Shown: piece by piece, positions 17,020-26,074 of the stretch
Layout: every line of letters begins with the position of its first letter
Numbering within the stretch: the stretch's first letter is position 1
Source: Pseudomonadota bacterium
GTDB lineage: Bacteria; Pseudomonadota; Gammaproteobacteria; Steroidobacterales; Steroidobacteraceae
DNA: 57,636 nucleotides
Assembly: GCA_963205255.1 (NCBI GenBank)
Contig: CAUJIK010000109.1
Span: 1-57,636 of the forward strand
Reading direction: 5' to 3'
Notes under the pieces: generated by a model
Databases searched by the model: none
The model's input: only the letters and a program-made list of their open reading frames with translations
What the model was told of the DNA's origin: nothing
Position numbers and translations under genes: made by a program

Positions 17020-17642
17020 GTTTCATCAAGGTCTGCGGCATGACCGATGCCCGCGCCGTGGAAGCGGCACTGGCGGCAGGTGTGGACGCCATCGGCTTCG
17101 TGTTCGCGGCGTCGGTGCGGCGCGTGACGCCCGCGCAGGCGCTGGAGCTGGCGCGCCCGGCGCGCGGCCATGCGCTGTGCGTGGCGGTGACGCAGCATCC
17201 AGCGCCCGAACTGCTCGCAGAAGTGTTCAGCCTCTTCGGGCCCGATGTGCTGCAGACCGATCATGGAGATCTCGCGGGCATCGAGCTGCCGCCCGGTGTG
17301 GCGGCATGGCCGGTGCTGCGCGGCGCGCTGGCCGCGGATGCCGTGGTGCAGCCCGGCGCGCGGCCACGCGTGCTGTTCGAGGGGCCGCGCAGCGGCACCG
17401 GGCAGGTGGCGGACTGGAGCGCTGCGCGCGTTCTGGCGGGTCGCTGCGAGCTGATCCTCGCTGGCGGGCTGTCGCCCGGCAACGTGGATGAGGCGATCGC
17501 GCAGGTGCGTCCTTTCGGTGTGGACGTGTCCAGCGGTGTCGAGGAAGCGCCGGGCCGCAAGAGCGCGGCGCTGATCGGGTCTTTCGTATCCCGGGCGCGC
17601 ACGGCGTTCGCACAGTCCGGAAGTGGAGTGAGTTCAAGATGA
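17016..17642 (+). CDS. trpF: Phosphoribosylanthranilate isomerase
   Basis: A 208-residue (beta/alpha)8 isomerase. The catalytic cysteine is C7 in KVCGMTD, and the catalytic aspartate lies in FGVDVSSGVE near the C-terminus. VDAIGFVFAASVRRVTP and LAGGLSPGNV are phosphate-binding and substrate segments. It acts between TrpD and TrpC. ATG start overlapping the trpC stop; its own stop overlaps trpB as ATGA. Having trpF inside the operon, after a separate trpC, differs from organisms where trpF heads a separate trpFBA unit. Confidence 0.96.
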   Translation: MSFIKVCGMTDARAVEAALAAGVDAIGFVFAASVRRVTPAQALELARPARGHALCVAVTQHPAPELLAEVFSLFGPDVLQTDHGDLAGIELPPGVAAWPVLRGALAADAVVQPGARPRVLFEGPRSGTGQVADWSAARVLAGRCELILAGGLSPGNVDEAIAQVRPFGVDVSSGVEEAPGRKSAALIGSFVSRARTAFAQSGSGVSSR

Positions 17643-18889
17643 CTGCAATGGACAAGGCTGAGGCGGACCGGCTGCTGGCCGCGCTGCTGGCTGGCAAGCT
17701 GCCCGATGCACAGGGCCGGTTCGGACCCTATGGCGGCCGCTACATTCCCGAGACGCTGGTGCCGGCCTTCGACCGCCTCGAAGCGGCGGTCAAGGAAATC
17801 CTGCCCTCGAAGCCGTTCCGCGACGAACTGGGCGCCGAATTGCGCGACTGGGTGGGCCGTCCCACGGCGCTCTCACCCATGCGCAACCTCGGCCGGCGCT
17901 GGGGCGCCGAACTGTGGTTCAAGCGCGAGGACCTCGCGCACACCGGCGCCCACAAGATCAACAACGCGCTGGGCCAGGCGCTGATCGCGCGCCGCATGGG
18001 CGCAAAGCGCGTGGTGGCCGAGACCGGCGCCGGCCAGCATGGAGTGGCAACGGCCGCGGCCTGCGCCCGCGTGGGCCTGCCGTGCACGGTGTACATGGGC
18101 GAAGTGGATATGGCGCGCCAGGCGCCGAACGTGGGCCGCATGCGGCTCATGGGCGCCACCGTGGTTCCCGTCACCAGCGGCGAGCGCACGCTGCGCGCCG
18201 CCATCGACGAGGCCTTCCGCGACTGGGTGGCTGATCCGCAGAACACGTTCTATTGCCTGGGTTCCGCGCTGGGTCCGCATCCCTACCCCTATCTGGTGCG
18301 CGAGCTGCAGGCCGTCATCGGTCGCGAGGCGCGCGCGCAGATGCTGGAGCGCGCCGGTGGTCTGCCCGACATCCTCGTGGCCTGCGTGGGCGGTGGCTCC
18401 AATGCCATCGGCCTGTTCCATGCCTTCCTCGGCGATGCGTCGGTGAAGATCTATGGCGTGGAAGCCGGGGGTCGGGGGCCGGGGCTGGGCGACAACGCCG
18501 CGCGCATGGCCGGCGGCCGGCCCGGTGTGCTGCATGGCACCTATTCATTGCTGCTGCAGGATGCGGAAGGGCAGGTGCAGGAGACGCACTCGGTCTCCGC
18601 GGGCCTGGATTATTCGGGCGTCGGTCCCGAGCATGTGCTGCTGCGCGACATCGGCCGCGCCGAATACCTGAGCGCGCTGGATCAGGACGCGCTGGATTGC
18701 GTGCGTGAATGCAGCACCTATGAAGGCGTGTTGCCGGCACTCGAGAGCGCGCATGCGCTGTGGGGCGCGCGCGAGCTGGCGCGTCGCCATCCGGGCACGC
18801 GCATCCTCGTGGGGCTTTCGGGTCGCGGCGACAAGGACATGCCCACGCTGCAATCCACGCTGCTGGCGCAGCAGGAGGTGCGCTCATGA
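17639..18889 (+). CDS. trpB: Tryptophan synthase beta chain
   Basis: A 416-residue pyridoxal-phosphate enzyme that joins indole and serine. The PLP lysine is K106 in HTGAHKINNALGQAL. The phosphate-binding GGGSNAIG and the beta-subunit start RFGPYGGRYIPETL are present, as is ETGAGQHGVATA. Full length, TrpB1 type, and thus expected to work as the alpha2-beta2 complex with TrpA. The ATG at 17639 (with a second Met three codons on) overlaps the trpF stop; the stop overlaps trpA as ATGA. Confidence 0.97.
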   Translation: MTAMDKAEADRLLAALLAGKLPDAQGRFGPYGGRYIPETLVPAFDRLEAAVKEILPSKPFRDELGAELRDWVGRPTALSPMRNLGRRWGAELWFKREDLAHTGAHKINNALGQALIARRMGAKRVVAETGAGQHGVATAAACARVGLPCTVYMGEVDMARQAPNVGRMRLMGATVVPVTSGERTLRAAIDEAFRDWVADPQNTFYCLGSALGPHPYPYLVRELQAVIGREARAQMLERAGGLPDILVACVGGGSNAIGLFHAFLGDASVKIYGVEAGGRGPGLGDNAARMAGGRPGVLHGTYSLLLQDAEGQVQETHSVSAGLDYSGVGPEHVLLRDIGRAEYLSALDQDALDCVRECSTYEGVLPALESAHALWGARELARRHPGTRILVGLSGRGDKDMPTLQSTLLAQQEVRS

Positions 18890-19668
18890 GCCGGACTCCC
18901 GCGCAGAAACTCGCCGATGCGCTGCGGGCCGTGCGCCGTGAGCGCGTGGCCGTGGTGGCCTTCCTCACCGCAGGTTTCCCGACCAGAGAGCGCTTCCGTG
19001 ACGAGCTGCTGGCCGTTGCCGCCGAGGCCGACGTGGTCGAGATCGGCGTGCCTTTCACCGACCCCATGGCCGATGGCGTGACCATCCAGCGCTCCAGCGA
19101 AGTGGCGCTGGCGCAGGGCGTGAACCTCTCCTGGATTCTCGATACGCTGAAATCGCTGCCGCCGCTGAAGGCGCAGCTGGTGTTCATGGGATATTTCAAT
19201 CCCATGCTGGCCTATGGCCTGCCGCGGCTGGCGCAGGACGCGGCCGAGGCCGGCATCTGCGGTTTCATCGTGCCGGATCTGCCCATCGAGGAAAGCGCGG
19301 AGTTCGAGCAGGCGCTGGGCGCCCATGGCGTCGCGATGATCCGCATGGTCACGCCGGTCACGCCGCCGGCACGGCTGGAACAGCTGTGCCGCACGGCGCA
19401 GGGCTTCGTGTATGCCGTTTCGATGACGGGCACCACGGGTCGCTCGGTGGGCGGCGACGCGGGCGTGCCGCAGGAAACCCTCGATTACCTCGACCGCGTG
19501 CGCCAGCTCGCGGGCGTTCCGGTCTGTGCCGGTTTCGGCATCCGCGGACCCGCGCAAGTGGCTGCGCTGGCGCCGCATGTCGATGGCGTGGTGGTGGGGT
19601 CGGCATTGATAGAGGCAATGGAAAAGGGCGAATCCACCGTTGAGCTGTTGCGCCGCCTGCGTGGCTGA
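18886..19668 (+). CDS. trpA: Tryptophan synthase alpha chain
   Basis: A 260-residue (beta/alpha)8 enzyme that releases indole from indole-3-glycerol phosphate for TrpB. Catalytic residues are E52 (VVEIGVPFTDP) and D63 (PMADG). VPDLPIEES, the loop with SMTGTTG, and GFGIRGPAQV in the phosphate site are also present. The frame is open upstream, but the ATG at 18886 gives the normal N-terminus and overlaps the trpB stop as ATGA. It is the last trp gene; the exporter follows 16 bases later on the same strand with no terminator between, so some read-through is likely. Confidence 0.97.
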   Translation: MSRTPAQKLADALRAVRRERVAVVAFLTAGFPTRERFRDELLAVAAEADVVEIGVPFTDPMADGVTIQRSSEVALAQGVNLSWILDTLKSLPPLKAQLVFMGYFNPMLAYGLPRLAQDAAEAGICGFIVPDLPIEESAEFEQALGAHGVAMIRMVTPVTPPARLEQLCRTAQGFVYAVSMTGTTGRSVGGDAGVPQETLDYLDRVRQLAGVPVCAGFGIRGPAQVAALAPHVDGVVVGSALIEAMEKGESTVELLRRLRG

Positions 19669-19684
19669 CGCAACGGGAGGGTCA

Positions 19685-20923
19685 TTGAGGATCAAGGTCA
19701 CCAACGCGAACGGCAGGCCCGCACTGGGGATCACGCTGCTGCTCGCCAGCCTGTCGATGATCAGCCCGCTGTCCATCGACACCTTCCTGCCGTCCTTTCC
19801 GACGATCGCGGCCGACTTCGGCCTCACCGCGTGGGAAGTGCAGCAGATCATCACCGCCTATCTGCTGCCATTCGCGGTGTTCTCGCTGGTGCACGGGCCG
19901 CTGTCGGACGCACTGGGGCGCCGTCGCGTGGTGATCGGCGGGCTGGTGCTCTACACCATTGGTTCCATCGGCTGCTTCCTCGCGCCCACCTTTGCAACGC
20001 TGCTGTTCTGCCGCGTGCTGCAGGGCCTGGCGGCCGGCATCGGGCCCACCGTGGCGCGCGCCGTGGTGCGTGACATGTTCGAAGGCGCCAACGCGCAGCG
20101 ATTGATGAGCAGCACCATGCTGGTGTTCTCGCTGGCGCCGGCCGCGGCGCCCATCATCGGCGGCTGGGTGCATGTGGCGCTGGGCTGGCGCTGGGTGTTC
20201 GGCATGCTGTGCGTCGTCGGTGCGGCGCTGGTGCTGGTGTGCATGCTGCGGTTTCCTGAAACACTGCCGCGCTCGCAGCGCACGCCCTTTCATCCACTGC
20301 TGCTGATCCGCAGCGCCTGGCGGGTGGGCTCCCGTCCGGCGTTCTTCCTGCTCGCGCTCGCCGCCGGCCTTGCCATGGCCTCGATGTTCATCTATGTGGG
20401 CGCGGCGCCGGCGATCATCCTCGACGTCTGGCATCTGAAGGAAACCCAGTTCCACTACATCTTCATACCCATCGTCTGCGGGCTCATGGTCTCCGCGTTC
20501 GTCAGCGGCCGGATGGCCGGCCATGTGCCGCGCGAGCGGCAGCTGCTGTACGGCTTCGGTCTTCTGGGTATTGCCAGCGCCGTGGGCGCGCTGCTGCAGA
20601 CATTCATGCGATCGGTGCCCATTCCCGCGGTGCAGGTCATGTGGTTCGTGATGGCCCTGGGCACCCAGATCACCTTCCCGGTGCTGTCGCTGCAGATGAT
20701 CGACATGCACCCGGAAGCGCGGGGCGCCGCGGCATCAGTGCAGTCGTTCGTGGCGCTGAGCGTGGGAGCCGTCGCCATGGGCATGATCGCGCCCGTGGCG
20801 CATGGCGACCTGCGGCTGCTGGCGTGGATCTCCCTGAGCGGCGTGCTGGTCGCGTTTGCGGTGTGGCGCACCGGCTCGGCGCTCGCGCGGCGTCGGCAGT
20901 CAGGAGCGCAGGCGCCGGCCTGA
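19685..20923 (+). CDS. Bcr/CflA-type multidrug efflux MFS transporter
   Basis: A ~412-residue, 12-helix major facilitator of the DHA1 group. The N-terminal signature is SIDTFLPSFPTIAADFGLT, the loop 2-3 motif A is GPLSDALGRRRVVIGG, and motif C-like sequence is GPTVARAVVRDMF, all as in Bcr/CflA drug exporters. The start is chosen as TTG at 19685 because GGGAGG lies four bases before it and no good ATG fits; earlier in-frame starts lie within trpA. It directly follows trpA, so it could be transcribed from the trp promoter, which raises the possibility that it exports an aromatic or indole-like compound. That is inference; the substrate cannot be read. Confidence 0.83.
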   Translation: MRIKVTNANGRPALGITLLLASLSMISPLSIDTFLPSFPTIAADFGLTAWEVQQIITAYLLPFAVFSLVHGPLSDALGRRRVVIGGLVLYTIGSIGCFLAPTFATLLFCRVLQGLAAGIGPTVARAVVRDMFEGANAQRLMSSTMLVFSLAPAAAPIIGGWVHVALGWRWVFGMLCVVGAALVLVCMLRFPETLPRSQRTPFHPLLLIRSAWRVGSRPAFFLLALAAGLAMASMFIYVGAAPAIILDVWHLKETQFHYIFIPIVCGLMVSAFVSGRMAGHVPRERQLLYGFGLLGIASAVGALLQTFMRSVPIPAVQVMWFVMALGTQITFPVLSLQMIDMHPEARGAAASVQSFVALSVGAVAMGMIAPVAHGDLRLLAWISLSGVLVAFAVWRTGSALARRRQSGAQAPA

Positions 20924-20946
20924 GGCAATGGCTGCCGCCGCCATCG

Positions 20947-21744
20947 TCAGAGCTGCTGACTCCCGGCACCCGCGATGATGATGGCGTCCTGCCGCCGCAC
21001 CACCCTGAGGTCCGGTTCGCGCATCAGTATGTCCGCCAGCGACTGGGGATCGTCCGCGCTGAATACGCCTGTGAATCGCAGCGCTTCCGGTTCCATGTTT
21101 TCGAGCACGAAGCGGGCGGATTTGTTGTAACGATTGAATTCCGCGACGATGTCTTCGAGCGTCGCGCGCTTGAAGATGAGAATGCGCTGTTGCCAGGCGA
21201 TGGCTTCGGTCGCATCCATGTCCGTTTGCCGTTCTATCCGGCCGTCAGGCTGGACATTGGCCACCTGGCCGGCAATCAGTGTCGCGAACGGCTCCTGTGC
21301 CGGTGTGAGCGGCACTCTTTCGTTGGATACCTGTACCTTGCCCTCCAGCACTGCCACGGCGGTGGCGCCATCATGGCGGGCATAGACGTTGAACTGCGTG
21401 CCCACAGCCTCCACCACCGCGCCTTGTGCGTGCACGCTGAAGGGCCGTCTGGGATCCGGGGCGACCTTGAACGTTGCCTCGCCCCGGTCGAGCATGACCT
21501 CCCGCCGGGAGTCGTCAAAGCGCACCCTGATTCGCGTGAGCGTGTTCAGATTGACGATGGATCCCTCGGCCAGCTGCAGCGTCCGTTGCTCGCCGGTGGT
21601 GGTTTCGAAGTGTTCGACGATGCTGCGGTTCGACCAGAGCAGGGCGCCAATGGCAACGATGCACATGGCCGCCGCCGCGGCCGCGGCCGTCCACCATCTG
21701 CGCCTGGTTCGCGGCGCCCGGCGCGCCGATACGGTCAACAGGGT
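20947..21744 (-). pseudogene. FecR-family anti-sigma/sensor, 5'-truncated
   Basis: Reading from the junction, residues give a basic stretch (RRAPRTRRRWW), one transmembrane helix, then the periplasmic FecR domain (TTGEQRTLQLAEGSIVNLNT, LDRGEATFKV, VGTQFNVY) and a C-terminal STN-like segment (LEDIVAEFNRYN, FTGVFSADDP). The ~85-residue cytoplasmic DUF4880 region normally found before the helix is missing; upstream of about 21730 the frame runs antisense through receptor sequence. An in-frame ATG at 21780 could still start a product that would lack the sigma-factor-binding part. No ECF sigma factor is adjacent. FecR partners normally lie co-directional with a TonB receptor; here the receptor remnant is head to head. 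Confidence 0.78.
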
Positions 21745-23230
21745 GCCGCTGTCGATCACTGCCGTGACGCAGGACTCCATGGACAGGCAGGGCATCCAGT
21801 CGGTCGCGGACCTGTCACGCAGCATGCCTGCGGTCACGTTCCGCCAGGGTCCCACCAGCGACCGGATCGCCAATATCTTGATCCGCGGCATCGTCTCCAT
21901 TTTCGGCGCGCCGACCACCGGCATCTATCTCGACGACACGCCGCTGCAGAAGCGTCTGGCGAACGGCGCCGTGACAGGCTCCGGGTCGCCGCTGCCGGTG
22001 CTGTTCGATCTGGACCGTGTTGAGGTCCTGCGCGGACCGCAGGGAACCCTGTACGGCGGTGACTATTCGGACTTCACGAACAAGGTCGATCCGACAGAGC
22101 GGTCGAACGACGACGAAAAATCCCTCTTCATGACTGGCGTGCCGTTTGGGCAGAGGTCCGGATCGCCGGTCATTGACGGCAACATCGTTTCGCATCGCTA
22201 TCAGGAGTTCAAGGAAACGGAGGCGGCGGCATTCGGCGAGATTGCCTACAACTTCACGAACCGGTTGAAGGCCACGTTCGGCTCCCGCTATACGAGGAAC
22301 ACCTACGACTACTACCAGTTCTTCGAAGGTCCGCTCGCGGGGCCTGCTTCTCCGGTCACCGTCACCGGCGAGCAGAACGAGACCTCATTCACGCCCAAGG
22401 TCGGGCTGAATTTCCAGATCAATGAGTCCAATCTTCTCTATGCGAACATTGCCCGCGGGTTCCGGCCGGGCGGCACGAATGCACCGATACCGGTGACCAA
22501 TTGCGCCGTGGATCTGGCAGTGCTGGGTGGTGCGCAGCCACCTTCCTCTTACGGTTCAGACACGGTGACGAGCTTTGAAGCGGGTGCGAAGATGCGTGCC
22601 CTGGGTGGAAGGGCGCAGATCAACTCCAGCCTCTTCTTCATCGACTGGCAGGACATCCAGACCCAGACCCGGCTGCGCAACTGCGGCTTCCAGTACGTCG
22701 TCAACGGCGCGGAAGCCGTATCCAAGGGCGGCGACATCCAGGCGCAGGTGCTCGTGGCGGACGGGTTCATTGTATCGACCACCATTGGTTACAACGATGC
22801 GTACTACAAGGAGGCGGTGCTCGGGCCGCAGCCACCCGCCGGGGTGACCCGACAGATCCTGTTCAACAAGGGCGATTCGCTGGGCGCGCCCAAGTGGACA
22901 TACTCGGTCGGCGCGCAGTACAACGGAGAGCTGACGAGCGACTATGGGTGGTATCTGTCGGCGAACTATCAGTACCAGGGGAAGTTCTTCGCCACCTCCG
23001 GTCCGGGAACGCTGACGTATGATGAGTATTCGTACAGGGCCGGCGCCGTCGACTACATCAACGCGCGAGTGGGCCTTACCAGAGGAGGGGTTGATGTTGC
23101 GCTGTTCGCCAACAATCTGACCAATTCGCGCGACCTGCTGAGTGACCAGAAGCAGCCGTATGGCGTGCTGATTACCCAGCAGACACTTACTCCACGGACC
23201 GTCGGGCTCAGCCTCACGTACCGGCATTGA
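21743..23230 (+). pseudogene. TonB-dependent receptor remnant, 5'-truncated and internally deleted
   Basis: Receptor sequence begins abruptly with VPLSITAVTQDSMDRQG, the start of the plug domain. There is no signal peptide, no TonB box and no convincing start codon. The plug continues to EVLRGPQGTLYGG, where the first barrel strands should follow, but the next residues (DYSDFTNKVDPTERS) belong to the middle of the barrel in this receptor type, so about 250-300 residues seem to be missing in frame. The remainder runs to a C-terminal strand ending TVGLSLTYRH. The frame is open further upstream but translates antisense fecR. As it stands it cannot be exported or form a full barrel. An assembly error cannot be excluded. 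Confidence 0.75.
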
Positions 23231-23263
23231 GTAAAGAACAGCTGAATCAGACTGGAGGTTGAT

Positions 23264-24007
23264 GTGAAACAATCCTTTCTCACTCGCGCGGGCTGGTTTG
23301 CGACGCTGGTTTGCAGCGCAGCATTGGTCTCGGCTGCTCAGGCAGCAGAGACCAACCGGTTCGCGCACTTCGACGGCATCTGGAGCAAGACCCGCGGCAG
23401 CCTGAGGTATTCGCAGAATCCGCCATTCACGCCGGCGGCACAGGCGGCATTCGACGGGCTGCGTCCCCAGGACGATCCGGGCTCCCGCTGCGTCGAGAGC
23501 GGAACCCCGCGCATCATGATCACGCCCTATCCGATGGAGATCATTGGGCGGGATAACTACATCCTGCTGGTTTCGGAGTTCAACCATGTGGTGCGCCGGA
23601 TCTGGACCGATACCAGGGAGCACGATCCCGATGCCGATCCTAGCTTTTACGGCGACACGGTGGTCCACTGGGAAGGGGACGTAATGGTCGTCGATTCGGT
23701 CAATTTCAATGCCCTGAACTACCTCGATCCGGCAGGGGATCCGATGAGCACCAGAATGCGCCTGGTCGAGCGCTGGCAGTTGACAGATTCCGATACGCTG
23801 CAGATCGAGTTCACTTTTGATGATCCGGAGCACTACACTAGGCCCTGGACATCAGTTCAGACCTACAAGCGGCAGCCCAAGGGCTTCAAACTGGGTGAAT
23901 TCAGTTGCACGGAGAACAACCGCAACAATCCCGATGATCCGAACAACCCGAAGAGCTTGACATCGACCGATACGCCACAACCTTACGAAAGGAAGAGGCC
24001 GCAGTGA
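23264..24007 (+). CDS. Exported protein of unknown function
   Basis: A 247-residue protein with a signal peptide (cleavage near AQAAET) and a mature part rich in aromatic and acidic residues. Sequences of this type (FDGIWSKTRG, FNHVVRRIWTDTREHD, WEGDVMVVDSVNFNALNYLD) occur as secreted proteins beside DUF6152 genes and TonB receptors in related bacteria, but no activity is known. GTG start at 23264, preceded by GGAGG with five-base spacing; the ATG two bases earlier is out of frame. It lies 33 bases after the receptor remnant, so it may once have been in its operon. Its stop overlaps a GTG of the next gene's frame, and the two are clearly cotranscribed. Confidence 0.78.
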   Translation: MKQSFLTRAGWFATLVCSAALVSAAQAAETNRFAHFDGIWSKTRGSLRYSQNPPFTPAAQAAFDGLRPQDDPGSRCVESGTPRIMITPYPMEIIGRDNYILLVSEFNHVVRRIWTDTREHDPDADPSFYGDTVVHWEGDVMVVDSVNFNALNYLDPAGDPMSTRMRLVERWQLTDSDTLQIEFTFDDPEHYTRPWTSVQTYKRQPKGFKLGEFSCTENNRNNPDDPNNPKSLTSTDTPQPYERKRPQ

Positions 24008-24027
24008 ATCTTATGAGGAGAAAGCAG

Positions 24028-24393
24028 ATGAATTTCAGCAAGGTACTCATGCTGGGCGCGACTCTCGCGATTGCTGCCGCGGCAGAAGCCCATCATTCCT
24101 TCGCCATGTTCGACAACGAGAAGGAACAGACGATCGAGGGCGAGGTGAAGGAGTTCCAGTGGACCAACCCTCACATCTGGATCCAGATCAACGTCGCCGG
24201 CGCGGACGGCAAAGTTGTGGAGTACAGCATCGAGGGTAGCAGCCCCAATGGGCTGCGCCGCCAAGGCTGGACCAGGAACACGATGAAGCCTGGCGACAAG
24301 ATCGTGATGACGATGCATCCGCTGAAGGATGGTTCGCCGGGCGGCAGCTTCGTGCGCGCCGTGGTCAACGGAGAGCCGATCGGCCGCAACTAG
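24028..24393 (+). CDS. DUF6152-family exported protein
   Basis: A 121-residue protein with a signal peptide ending near AEAHHSF and the typical DUF6152 opening HHSFAMFDNEK, followed by GEVKEFQWTNPHIWIQI and RQGWTRNTMKPGDKI. The fold is a small beta barrel and the function is unknown. The ATG at 24028 is chosen over an in-frame GTG at 24004 because GAGGAG lies 8 bases upstream and the signal peptide starts there. It pairs with the preceding exported protein, 20 bases away. Confidence 0.85.
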   Translation: MNFSKVLMLGATLAIAAAAEAHHSFAMFDNEKEQTIEGEVKEFQWTNPHIWIQINVAGADGKVVEYSIEGSSPNGLRRQGWTRNTMKPGDKIVMTMHPLKDGSPGGSFVRAVVNGEPIGRN

Positions 24394-24424
24394 CGGGAGT
24401 CGGTTGACTGCCTGCGTGGCGCAC

Positions 24425-26074
24425 CTACCGGGTGCGCCACGCCCGCAACGCCGCAACGGCAAGCCACAGCGCACCGATGCCGGCGATGGTCCAGCCCAGT
24501 GCCTCGGGAATTCGCTCGGTGCCCAGCGCCGCCACACCCGCGAGCAGCACCAGCGCGGGGGCGATGCAAGTGGTGCTTCGCGTGACGCGCGGACGCTGAT
24601 CGTGCCGGTGTGCGTCGCTGGCGAAGGCGGCCTCGGACGGCTGAATCCTCGCCCGCTCGACCAGTGTGCGCCGCAGCGCCACTGGCGCGGCTTCCAGCGC
24701 CTCCAGCAGATCCGGCATCTGCGCCCAAAGCCGCCGCGCGACATTCGCGGGATGATGCTTGTCGCGCAACCATTCGCGCAGGATGGGGCTGGCGGTGGTC
24801 CAGATGTCCAGATCCGGATACAGCTGCCGCCCCAGCCCCTCGATGTTGAACAGCGTCTTCTGCAGCAGGATGAGCTGCGGCTGGATGCGCGCATCGAAGC
24901 GCCGCAGCACTTCGAACAGCCGCAGCAGCACCACGCCGAAAGAGATGTCCTTCAGCGGTTTGTCGAAGATGGGTTCGCAGATGGTGCGGATGGCCGATTC
25001 CATCTCCTCCACACGGATGTCGTGCGGCACCCAGCCTGATTCGACATGCAGCGTCGCGACGCGGCGGTAGTCGCGGTCGAACACGGCGAGAAAGTTCTGC
25101 GCCAGGTAGTCCTGATCACGGGGATCAAGTGTGCCGACGATGCCGAAGTCCACCGCAGCGTAGCGCGGCTCGGCGGGGTTCTCTACCAGCACGAAGATGT
25201 TGCCGGGGTGCATGTCCGCATGGAAGAAATTGTGGCGGAACACCTGGGTGAAGAAGATCTCGACGCCATTCTCCGCCAGCTTGCGGAAGTCCGTGCCGAG
25301 CCCGGCGAGGCGCGCGATCTCGCCGATCTGCACGCCGTGGATGCGCTCCATCACCATCACATTGGTGCGCGTGAGATCCCAGAACACTTCCGGCACGTGC
25401 AGCTTCGGGTTGCCGGCGAAATTGCGGCGCAGCTGCGTGGCGTTGGCGGCCTCGCGCATCAGGTCCAGCTCATCGAGGATGGTGCGCTCGTATTCGCGCA
25501 CCACTTCCTTCGGTCGCAGTCGCCGCGCTTCGGCCGACTGACGGTCGGCGAGATCGGCCAGGGCGTGCAGCACTTCGAGGTCGCGCTGGATGATCTCGCG
25601 CATGCCGGGGCGCAGCACCTTGACGATGACCTCGCGGCCTTCGGGCAGCTCGGCGGCATGCACCTGGGCGATGGACGCCGCGGCCAGCGGCGTGGTGTCG
25701 AAGCGGCGGAAAGCCTGTTCCACACTCTGGCCCAACGCTTCCTCGATGAGCGCGCGTGCCACGTCGCCATCGAAGGGCGGCACCTGGTCCTGCAGCTTGA
25801 CGAGCTCGTCGGCGATATCCGGTGGCAGCAGGTCGCGACGCGTGGAAATCGCCTGCCCGAACTTCACGAACACCGGCCCCAGCTCCTGCAATGCCAGGCG
25901 CAGACGCTCGCCGCGCGAGCCCTTGCGGCTGCCCTGCAGCCACAGCCACGGAGACAGCGCTTCCATCAGCCGCAGCCGTCCGTGCAGCGAAGTGCCGTTG
26001 GTATAGTCGATGAGCCCGTAGCGAGCGATGGTGCGATGGATGGTGACGAGCCGGGCCAGTACGCGGGCTTTCAT
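24425..26074 (-). CDS. ubiB: UbiB, atypical kinase/ATPase of ubiquinone synthesis
   Basis: A 549-residue ADCK/ABC1-family protein. The KxGQ motif (VFVKFGQAISTRRDLLPPD), the A-rich loop AAASIAQVHAAELP, VIVKVLRPG, the catalytic-loop region HADMHPGNIFV and the VDFGIVG metal site are in order. Two hydrophobic helices near the C-terminus (residues ~500-545) anchor it in the inner membrane, as in E. coli UbiB. It supports the ubiquinone-making Ubi complex, probably by extracting lipid precursors. Its ATG overlaps the ubiJ stop, completing the ubiE-ubiJ-ubiB operon. Confidence 0.95.
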   Translation of the reverse strand: MKARVLARLVTIHRTIARYGLIDYTNGTSLHGRLRLMEALSPWLWLQGSRKGSRGERLRLALQELGPVFVKFGQAISTRRDLLPPDIADELVKLQDQVPPFDGDVARALIEEALGQSVEQAFRRFDTTPLAAASIAQVHAAELPEGREVIVKVLRPGMREIIQRDLEVLHALADLADRQSAEARRLRPKEVVREYERTILDELDLMREAANATQLRRNFAGNPKLHVPEVFWDLTRTNVMVMERIHGVQIGEIARLAGLGTDFRKLAENGVEIFFTQVFRHNFFHADMHPGNIFVLVENPAEPRYAAVDFGIVGTLDPRDQDYLAQNFLAVFDRDYRRVATLHVESGWVPHDIRVEEMESAIRTICEPIFDKPLKDISFGVVLLRLFEVLRRFDARIQPQLILLQKTLFNIEGLGRQLYPDLDIWTTASPILREWLRDKHHPANVARRLWAQMPDLLEALEAAPVALRRTLVERARIQPSEAAFASDAHRHDQRPRVTRSTTCIAPALVLLAGVAALGTERIPEALGWTIAGIGALWLAVAALRAWRTR

